Shown here in pieces: positions 57,085 to 64,000 of a stretch of DNA of 64,000 nucleotides. The DNA is from Diaporthe sp. PMI_573 (lineage: Eukaryota > Ascomycota > Sordariomycetes > Diaporthales > Diaporthaceae): positions 372,001-436,000 of the forward strand of contig JAJTUP010000003.1 in assembly GCA_021399435.1 (NCBI GenBank), in the 5' to 3' direction. Position 1 is the first letter of the stretch, and every line of letters begins with the position of its first letter. The notes under the pieces are model-generated. The model saw only the letters and a program-made list of their open reading frames with translations. It was not told where the DNA came from and did not search any database. A program made the translations under genes and the position numbers.

Positions 57085-58569
57085 TCACTGAGTGGCCGGG
57101 ACGATGCCCTCTAGGCCGATGCCCATGACCTGGCCGAGCAGGTCCAAGATCTCGCTCGCCTCGTTCGCCGCCTCGACCACCTTATTGGAGAGGTCAAGCC
57201 TCGCCTCCTTCTCCTGGACCCGCCTGCGCAGCTCGGCCATCTCCTGGCCGAGCACCTCATAGTTTTGCATGGCTTCCCTTGCTTCGTCAATGACGGGGTC
57301 GTTCAGAGCCGAGAGCAGCATATGGTAATCGTCCACAAATGCCTTCCTCTCGCGGAGGTCTTTCAGGGTTGCGTCCACGTTCTCATAGAGATAACCATGA
57401 TGTATCTTGACCACCTGTTCCGCCTCGCGGTCCAAGGGAGGCACATTGCTATGCACTCTGCCGCCACACTCCGTGCAGTTAAGCCCGTCCTGGTGGACCA
57501 GTCCGTTCGCCAGAGCACATATTAGAACCTCACCAAGCCAGAGATCCTCCTTGTCCCACAGCCGGAGGGCGACCCTGCAAACTATCTCAGGAGCAAGCAT
57601 ATGCTTCTTCATTAGCGCGCAGACAAGCCCGTGGGCCCTGTTAGACCCCTTCAATGCGTTGTCTTGCCTGCTCGAAGGGTCGTGTTTGGGTATCCTGTTG
57701 GCAAGATTTGTGGAGAGCCCTACGTAGAGCGGTGTCTGGATCATCGGCGTGTTCCCGGACGGGTCCAGCTCAAGACTCTTGTCCATCCGGCCCTGAAGGC
57801 TCTTAATCAGGTCGTCCATGCGCCTTTTCCCTTTGCTCGATGTAATGGAGCGTGGAGCGAAACCTTCATGCTTACCTATCTGGTTGTCTACATCATGGAT
57901 AAAGTCTCTGAAGCGTCTTGACCGAGGATCACTTGGCCACGAATTATCGTGGGCGACCCACGCCACATACCCCTTGACATACGTCTTCAGATCCTCGACA
58001 ATTGTCTTGAGCTCGTTTGAAGTGAGCCACTTGCCGCCCCTGCCCTCGACCGCGAGACCAAACACATATATCCCATAACCGCCCTTCTTGGGCCTCTCGT
58101 AGCCTCCTCGGCGGTCTCTTGAATTTGGGTGCTGAGAATGGTAGTCCCAAGCGACCGTGCCGAGTACAATTGACTTCAGCATGTCTCGAGGAAGACACTG
58201 AAATAAAACGAAGTTATTGCGTGCGTCCATAGCCGTCTTGAGCAGCCTCTCAGTGCGGTTCCTGTATCCCTCTGGGGTCTCCTGTTCCACGTCGTCGTCC
58301 TCCTCTTCGTCCTCCTGCCCAGACGATGACTCTTCGCCGCCTGGCGCGTACTCATCATCCTGCTCCGCATCCTTGTGGACCGCACCACCGTGCTCGTTGA
58401 TTAGATGATTCGGCATCTCAGCCGCCTCTTCGCCCATCTCGTAGATGAGTGCCCTCATCGCGTAATATGAGTCGCCCCTCAGCAGGGCCTTTGCCCACTT
58501 CAGCCTATTCCCTGTCAACAGAGGGATTGCTGCCGTTCCCATCGGCTCTTGACGGTCAAGCGTTTCCAT
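57085..58569 (-). CDS. Candidate GIY-YIG superfamily protein, 494 residues, intronless
   Basis: GYGIYVFGL (residues 164-171) gives GIY; LYVGLSTNLANRIPKHD (281-297) gives YVG with an arginine (R292) and a histidine (H296) at the expected distance; LWLGEVLICALANGL (343-357) gives the glutamate (E347) and asparagine (N355) expected as metal and scaffold residues. The two tyrosine motifs are 114 residues apart instead of the usual 10-20, so the fold would need a large insertion, and I hold the assignment as plausible only. Other parts: an acidic run (87-98), a CTEC pair (365-368) after the GIY-YIG-like part, and a C-terminal coiled coil (about 400-475). GIY-YIG enzymes cut DNA; here the target is unknown. 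It is divergent from the coiled-coil gene, 314 bp apart. Confidence 0.6.
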   Translation of the reverse strand: METLDRQEPMGTAAIPLLTGNRLKWAKALLRGDSYYAMRALIYEMGEEAAEMPNHLINEHGGAVHKDAEQDDEYAPGGEESSSGQEDEEEDDDVEQETPEGYRNRTERLLKTAMDARNNFVLFQCLPRDMLKSIVLGTVAWDYHSQHPNSRDRRGGYERPKKGGYGIYVFGLAVEGRGGKWLTSNELKTIVEDLKTYVKGYVAWVAHDNSWPSDPRSRRFRDFIHDVDNQIGKHEGFAPRSITSSKGKRRMDDLIKSLQGRMDKSLELDPSGNTPMIQTPLYVGLSTNLANRIPKHDPSSRQDNALKGSNRAHGLVCALMKKHMLAPEIVCRVALRLWDKEDLWLGEVLICALANGLVHQDGLNCTECGGRVHSNVPPLDREAEQVVKIHHGYLYENVDATLKDLRERKAFVDDYHMLLSALNDPVIDEAREAMQNYEVLGQEMAELRRRVQEKEARLDLSNKVVEAANEASEILDLLGQVMGIGLEGIVPATQ

Positions 58570-58883
58570 TGTTTGATTTCAGGGTAGATAGATGACCAAT
58601 GAACGAGATGCAGTATGTTGATTAGGAGAGGATCCTTGATTCTGAAAGATTCAGAGTGGCAGGACAGTGGAGTGGGTGACATTGACGCCCCGTGTATCAG
58701 GCGCTCTGTGGTTGCTTCCCGATTCGGCAACTGCCCTTCCCACCTGCTCCATGCCGCCCACGTCCGGCAGGCCCACGGGGGAAAAAAAGGGCATTTCCCA
58801 TTTCCGACATCTCAAACGACCTGGGACTTTGAGGTGCAAATTATGAACAAGATCTTTTGATCATTTTCTTATGCATATCAATA
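58570..58883. promoter_or_regulatory. Divergent promoter region between the GIY-YIG candidate and the coiled-coil gene
   Basis: 314 bp without coding sequence between head-to-head genes. No specific motif was recognised apart from an A run near 58790. Confidence 0.35.
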
Positions 58884-60740
58884 ATGACTCACGAGTCATC
58901 AACAGGCCTTCGTGCGCTCGAAGAGCGATGGCGAGAAATGGCAGCGAGGATCTCATGGATCCTGAAATCCTTACCCCCGGGGCAGCCAGTGAACCATGAA
59001 GAGGCAAGACTTAGTATGGTCTCCACGTCACAGTATGTTGAGAGCATCCTTGAGGAGCTGCAGGGCACTATCGGGCGCGTCCGGGAGATGGACGCGCGCC
59101 TCAGTGAGGCACAGGCTGGTACCGTGGCCAAGGAGGAGGCAGCAGCAGTGAAGCGTGAGTATGAGGCGTTGATGGCCAAGCTCCAGCGAGATTGGGCCTC
59201 ACAAAGTGAGAAGACGGCGCAGGAGAAGGCGGCCTTGGCCGAGGATAGGGCCGGGCTCGACAGCGCCATCAAAGATGGTGATGAGAGGCTGAATCAGGCT
59301 CGCCTACAAGAGGCTGAAGCCGAGCGACATGTCAAGTCGCTTCAAGGGGATGTGACCCTGCTCCAAGAGGCGAAATCCAACCTCCATCGAGGCATGAAAG
59401 AGGAATGGGGCCGTGTCGACAGTGCTCGGGATGAGCTGGCGAAAGAGATCGCAATCTATACAAAGAAGTTCAGGGAGATGCGGGCCTGGGAGAACAACAT
59501 GAAGCAGGAGGTCCAGGACGAGAAGGACAGGGTGACGAGGAGGGATCAGACCATCCATCAGTTGCAGTCTGTCATCGGCGAGAAGGATGGCATCATCCTT
59601 GAGCTGCAGGCACGGTGCCAAGCAGAAGTGTCCAAGTCAGCAGATGCCACCGGGCTGCGGAAGACGGCGGAGGGAAGAGCGGACGAGCTGCAAGGTATGC
59701 TGAATGAGGCGCGCTCCAGGCTCAAGGACAAGACGGCCCAGGGGTTCAAGGACTTGCTCGAGGGTTTTCAAGGCATGAAGATGTCATGCGAGCAGAGGAC
59801 CAGCGACGCCATGGGGGTCGCCCAGTCCAAGAACACGAGCCTCGAGGCCGAGGTTGGCAGAGTGAAGCAGGCCATGCTGGATGCCACCAAGGCGATCGGT
59901 GACGAGGCAGCTAGACTCAAGCTGCTGGAGGAAGGCATGTTGCCAAAGGCTGAGCGTATCGAAGCCTCGTCGAGGAACATCGAAAGCGTGAGCACCGAGC
60001 TGCAGAAGCTCATACAGGATCGACTAGAGGAGGCTGCCGCGGCAGACCGGGCAAGGGATCACCGCCACCAGGAAGACCTGGCTAGCATGAGGCAACAGCA
60101 TGCTGATGAGGCTGAGGAGAGCAAGGCCGCCCTCGAGGCGGCCAAAGATAATATCGAGGACCTGCAGCAGCAGCTCGACGCGCGGCAGATGTGCGAACAG
60201 GAGCTATCAGACGCGAGGTCGAAGATATCCACACTGGAGGATATGCTCGTCAAGAGCGAGCAGGGTAGAACACACTTGGCAGAGGCTGGTGGGGTTGGCC
60301 CATCGCCGGAAAGGCGGCACAAGCGGGCCAGGGGGGATACTCCCCGGGACCAAGTGGCCCTTCAGAGCCCCCCGGTGTCGTTTGTTCGACGAGAGTCCGG
60401 AGAAATGCCCGAGTGGCACAGGGCAATAGCTGCCGCGGACGAGGTGTGGCACTCGTTTGAGCCGGTCATATTAGATGATGGAGTGAGCCACTCGTGGCTC
60501 CTGTGGTACCTCAGCTCGGTCGTCGAGAAGGAGGAAAGCACAGATAAGTTTCTGTCTTTCACACAGTCCGAGGCCCAGGGCTGGTTCTGTGTGTCAAATG
60601 TGATCCAACACGGTTGGACGGACCCTAGAAGTCGCAGAGAAGGTGCGTGCAAGAGGCACGGGAAGAAGAAGTGCGTTGGGTTCCGAAGGGTTGCTGGTAC
60701 CACCAAGGTGGAATTTAAAATATTCTTTAATAATCAATAG
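58884..60740 (+). CDS. Long coiled-coil protein with C-terminal domain, 618 residues, intronless
   Basis: The first ATG of the frame is at 58884; the frame is open 27 bases further upstream but has no ATG there. Residues 45-455 are an almost unbroken heptad pattern rich in Glu, Lys, Gln, Ala and Leu (for example EEAAAVKREYEALMAKLQRD and KISTLEDMLVKSEQGR), like the rod of SMC or kinesin-type proteins, but there is no Walker A motif or other head domain. A short basic run (RRHKRARGDTPRD) follows and may act as a nuclear signal. The last 120 residues form a separate unit: EWHRAIAAADEVWHSFEPV, GWFCVSNVIQHGW and CKRHGKKKCVGF, with cysteine and histidine spacing that could bind zinc. Family unknown. 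Head-to-head with the GIY-YIG candidate. Confidence 0.65.
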   Translation: MTHESSTGLRALEERWREMAARISWILKSLPPGQPVNHEEARLSMVSTSQYVESILEELQGTIGRVREMDARLSEAQAGTVAKEEAAAVKREYEALMAKLQRDWASQSEKTAQEKAALAEDRAGLDSAIKDGDERLNQARLQEAEAERHVKSLQGDVTLLQEAKSNLHRGMKEEWGRVDSARDELAKEIAIYTKKFREMRAWENNMKQEVQDEKDRVTRRDQTIHQLQSVIGEKDGIILELQARCQAEVSKSADATGLRKTAEGRADELQGMLNEARSRLKDKTAQGFKDLLEGFQGMKMSCEQRTSDAMGVAQSKNTSLEAEVGRVKQAMLDATKAIGDEAARLKLLEEGMLPKAERIEASSRNIESVSTELQKLIQDRLEEAAAADRARDHRHQEDLASMRQQHADEAEESKAALEAAKDNIEDLQQQLDARQMCEQELSDARSKISTLEDMLVKSEQGRTHLAEAGGVGPSPERRHKRARGDTPRDQVALQSPPVSFVRRESGEMPEWHRAIAAADEVWHSFEPVILDDGVSHSWLLWYLSSVVEKEESTDKFLSFTQSEAQGWFCVSNVIQHGWTDPRSRREGACKRHGKKKCVGFRRVAGTTKVEFKIFFNNQ

Positions 60741-61593
60741 GTGCATTCTGTTTTCGAGGACGTATCAACCTGTATTCTCTGACTCTCTCGCATGTGCTAA
60801 CCTCGATGGCCTTCTGTGCTGTGATGACATGGTTGTCGGTAAGTTGTGAGTAAACTCACCCCAACGCTACACATGCCAAAGACAGCTAGAAACAGTGCGT
60901 GCTCGACAACACCAGGCAGTCAGGTATGTCGCAGGCATCCAAAATTGGGCAGAGCAGATGGGAAGGTTAGGGCCGGCCGAGATCCGGGACCATCCATCGG
61001 CCAGCTTGGTACCAAGCAGATCCCCTCCACATTTCCGGCCGTTCCCTAGTGGAGTCTGACCAATGGTCTTACATGAACGTCGTCCTGGAACCGCTGAAAG
61101 AACATGCAACGCTGACATGTGTCAACACACAAGGGCTATAAACGGAAAATACATTAAATGAGTGGAAGAGAATATGTGAAACTTTTGGATCTTCCCCACT
61201 AGAGTGTTCGCTTTCTTGTGCGGGTACTGGGCAGCTGTTTTGGGGTTCGTACGTTGCTCGGGATTCAGGAAGCAGATAACGTCAGTGACTTGTTGCATTC
61301 ACTGCTGACGGTCACTGTGCCTATGACAGAACCGCGTCACTGTTTTCATCCTTTGTAATAGCGGAGCTTGACTGCCTATCTCCCTCCTCTTATACCTATG
61401 TAGCCATTCCCTTGATTCGCCGCCCAGAAGCAACCTGCGCCTGCGGGCCCCACAACCCACCCCTGTGGCCCAAGCTCTCAACAGGCAGCACAGGCAGCCC
61501 ACCCACGACCGTCACCAGATGAACAACAAGAACAACCGCAGCAACGTCAACAACGGCTGAAACGGCGAGCACTAGCTACCGTTTCAAAATCCA
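60741..61593. other. Intergenic
   Basis: No gene, repeat or RNA is visible in this 0.85 kb; the right end serves as leader of the next gene. Confidence 0.4.
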
Positions 61594-63780
61594 ATGTCTG
61601 GATTGACTGTGAGAAAGAAAGGGGGAGGCGGCGCCTCACGTGCGAAGAGGAAGAGGAAGGGGCAGAACGATGACGGCACCGACAGCCCGATCGAGGGCGA
61701 CGGCGACGCCAGTGGGCCTGCAGAGCATGACTCGGGCTCCGGAGAGGGCGAAGATGAATACCAGGATGATGCGAGCGATGAAGAAGAGGAGGATGAAGGA
61801 GATTTCATCGAAGAAGAAGAAGAAGAGGCCATCCAACAAAGCAGACGGCCTGCTCGGCCACCTATGAAGAAGAGGACAGTGGCGCAGGATAAAGCCAATC
61901 CGGGAGCTTCAAAGCCGGCTCCTGGAGAAGTCTTGTCAGACGACGATGAAGACGAATCCGAGGACGGAACCCAACCGCGTACCACGGCGCAGGGAGTGAT
62001 ACTGGAGAGGCCATCTGTGGCGTTCGCGAGGCGGAAAAAGGAAGCCAAGAAACAGAGGCGCAAGATGAAGCCTGGCGACACCAAGCGAGACAGTTCCACA
62101 GACAGTGCTGCTGGTGAGCTGAAAACGGTGGTCATTCCACCGCGCAAAGCCCAGGCGTACGCTGAGCTCAAAAAGGAAGCAGCCAAGAGCACGAAGAGAG
62201 TTATGGACAGGTCTGTGGTGCGCAGGGACCGTGACTACCCGCCTGGAAGAGACGAGGACTTCAAGCGCCTCATTCCAAAACCACGATATGACGAGTACTG
62301 GACTCGGGAAGACCAGATAGAGTTGGAGGAACGGCTCTCGGGCGACGCAAACTTCAAGAAGCAGTGCGACCCCAAGACGATTGTCGTCGGCGTCTGGAAG
62401 ACGGCATACCGCTTCACCGGGAGACTGGCAACAGACATCATCGGGCCAAGGACCAACTTGGAGTTCAGGTCCGATTCACAAAAGGGGAGCGGACCCGTGT
62501 GGACCGAGAACCTCTGCAAGGCTCTGCCGGACATCATCCTTCACCCAATGTTCAACCTCGACACCGAGAAGATGGCCCTGGCACTGCAGTGGGCCGTCAT
62601 CTGCCGTACGGGCGACAAGGGGAAATGCAGGCTGAGCGGCTGCGGCGATGACTTGTTCCTGCGAAAGTTGACCTCGGTCATCAACAAGCACCAGGATGGC
62701 AGCAGGACGCCCGGCGAGCTACGGGAGTTGGCATCCTACAAACACATGATGACACAGCCCGCCGGGGTCGGGCCACCGCCCTGGTCTCAATTTCTTGGGC
62801 ACATAGAGAACATTTTCCGCAAGCCCACCAAGAGGAAGGCACCTCAGAGCAACGAGGCTGCCCGCGGCGCAGACGAAATCGAGGGGGATCCTTACTTCGT
62901 CACCATGGCCGACGTGAATGCCGTCCAGAGCGCGCTCGACAGGATCAAGAATGTCAGCATGCGCCGGTTTTTTGGTGCGCGTCTGATCTCAGGCGCAGTC
63001 ATGCCGTCCAGGGGAATCAACGACGTGCCTGACATGAGGCGCGCCAAGAAGGCCATACGAGCTGTCTTGTTACACAAGGAGCGGAACAAGGAGCGTGCGA
63101 GACGAGGTGCTCCTCTTGAGGTCTTGCCAAACCCCCATCGTGACCTCGAGCCCCCATCGTAGTATGATGGTGATCAAGAGTCCGGATCGGGTGGCGACGA
63201 GGACACTCCTGATGACGACCCATTCGACCAGAGAAGTAACAAGACCAAGGCCCCCGCGAGCGCAGTAGCGTCTCAAGATCGTGCAAAGAATAGGGAACTA
63301 GAGGATGTTGAGGACGTTGCCCAGTGGCGCCCTCAGCCGCTGGGCGACTTACAGCCCGAGGATGACGGTGGCTTCATCTTTGTGGACGATTTTCAAGGTG
63401 GCGGCGGTGGCGGCGGTAGCGGAGGCGGAGGCGGCGGCGGCGGCGGCGGCGGCGGCGGCCTCTGGGGCAACGACCCAGACCCAGACCCACGGTCCAGCCC
63501 TGACGGTGTGGCCGAGGTGCTTTGGCCACTGGCGCACAGTCCGCGGGTCTGTGTCAGGAGCCTTCTGCAGGGCCTCATCACCATAAGATACCGCAACGCA
63601 CAGAGGCCTTTTGCGGTATCCTCATTGCGTGGAGCACCGGTCGTGCCATCAGTCTACCCAGGAGAGTTGGCGCACCGTACCAGCGAGGCGGCTCTTGCGT
63701 CATTAGACCAGACAATAAGAGGAGCGGTGCGAGATACGCAACCAGGTCAGACATTCAGGACAATACTCCTAGAAAAGTGA
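61594..63780 (+). CDS. Orphan protein with acidic N-terminus; frame interrupted by one TAG at 63160-63162
   Basis: ATG 61594 opens 522 codons to TAG 63160-63162, and the same frame then stays open for 205 more codons to TGA 63778-63780. Residues 1-85 alternate basic (RAKRKRKGQ) and strongly acidic (EEEEDEGDFIEEEEEE) runs, typical of nuclear proteins. Residues 190-510 look folded: YDEYWTREDQIELEERLSGD, KTIVVGVWKTAYRFTGRLA, TEKMALALQWAVICRTGDKG and IKNVSMRRFFGARLI. After the TAG come an acidic stretch, a run of about 20 glycines (63397-63459), then VAEVLWPLAHSPRVCVRSLL and PSVYPGELAHRTSEAALASL. The TAG may be a nonsense mutation (CAG to TAG), or it may lie in a short unrecognised intron such as one starting at GTAGTA (63159). 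No family recognised. Confidence 0.55.
63397..63459 (+). repeat. GGC/GGT trinucleotide run coding for polyglycine
   Basis: About 20 glycine codons, mostly GGC, with one serine; in frame with the gene starting at 61594. It is a length-variable microsatellite by nature. Confidence 0.75.
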
Positions 63781-63794
63781 GTTATTTAGGGTGG

Positions 63795-64000
63795 ATGTGG
63801 AGGCCGGGTGAAGATTGCGTGCTGTTTCCTCGACACCGAGCGGATGTTGAAATGTTTCATACTTGTGTACAAATAGAACTTGAGCACAGCCATGAGGAGG
63901 CTTCTTTACCTGAAATCGCGGGCTTGACCCTCACTACAATCATGTCTGAGTTACGGCGCCATTTAGAGGAGATACAGAACGCTGCCTTACAAGAGGGGCA
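63795..64000 (+). CDS. Partial open frame at right edge, possible continuation of the upstream gene
   Basis: ATG 63795 opens a frame (MWRPGEDCVLFPRHRADVEM) that runs 68 codons to the window end without a stop. It starts 14 bp after the TGA of the 61594 frame and is in a different frame. The text is not low in complexity and looks coding. It may be the next exon or a frameshifted continuation of that gene (a GTGAGT donor lies at 63776), or a separate short gene. Nothing about function can be said. Confidence 0.3.
   Translation, partial: MWRPGEDCVLFPRHRADVEMFHTCVQIELEHSHEEASLPEIAGLTLTTIMSELRRHLEEIQNAALQEG

Noticed and set aside
56745..57128. Plus-strand frame of 127 codons in the orphan block
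   Set aside because: GC-rich text with a poly-G run and no conserved features, overlapping the 3' end of the GIY-YIG candidate on the other strand.
49850..64000. Starship-type giant transposon
   Set aside because: No DUF3435 tyrosine recombinase or other captain gene is visible; this cannot be excluded beyond the right edge, but it is not supported here.
1..64000. tRNA, rRNA genes and CRISPR arrays
   Set aside because: Scanning for B-box-like GGTTCGAATCC motifs, cloverleaf ends and regular spacer repeats gave nothing convincing; CRISPR is not expected in a fungal nucleus.

Overview
This window is nuclear DNA of a filamentous ascomycete (Pezizomycotina, most likely a Sordariomycete; the order cannot be fixed from sequence alone). 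Reasons: short 50-110 bp introns with GT..AG ends and CTAAC/CTGAC-type branch points; conserved fungal genes (Pex26-type peroxin, Rds3/PHF5A, pinin, CRIPT, a CECR5-type HAD protein); a Zn2Cys6 regulator; and an AT-rich retrotransposon block whose mutations are C-to-T/G-to-A transitions, the mark of repeat-induced point mutation (RIP).

Layout. (1) 1-17.2 kb, core genome: CAF1/PARN-type deadenylase (cut by the left edge), pex26, rds3, pinin, an epoxide hydrolase, cript, a HAD hydrolase, a GT31-like glycosyltransferase and a conserved protein of unknown role. Six of these are spliced, and I worked out their exons from frame, splice sites and family alignment. (2) 17.7-32.3 kb, accessory metabolic stretch: a broken SDR/alcohol-dehydrogenase chimera, a DUF6594-type membrane protein, an isocitrate lyase/PEP mutase superfamily enzyme divergent from a Zn2Cys6 regulator, a Dal5-type MFS transporter, a cupin, a DddP-like M24 protein and a quinone-oxidoreductase-type MDR enzyme. 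The layout suggests a small catabolic cluster with a local regulator; the last three genes have no introns. (3) 32.9-49.8 kb: a RIP-degraded transposon island. A Ty1/copia element (LTRs 33168-33375 and 49187-49394) was itself hit by a Ty3/gypsy chromovirus (34653-42810) and by a 531 bp unclassified insertion (45385-45915). Each insertion has a 5 bp target-site duplication. Both LTR elements are on the minus strand, and both carry extra plus-strand coding-like sequence between the end of pol and the 3' LTR. (4) 49.9-64 kb: a block of large, intronless genes with no family I recognise, partly in divergent pairs. It includes a candidate GIY-YIG protein paired with a long coiled-coil protein, and a 729-codon frame interrupted by one TAG.

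The core genes act in RNA processing (deadenylase, Rds3, pinin), peroxisome biogenesis and general metabolism and do not form an operon-like unit. The points most worth following are the orphan block, the antisense genes inside the retroelements, and the regulator/transporter/enzyme group with its 10-bp-phased GCGGAC array.
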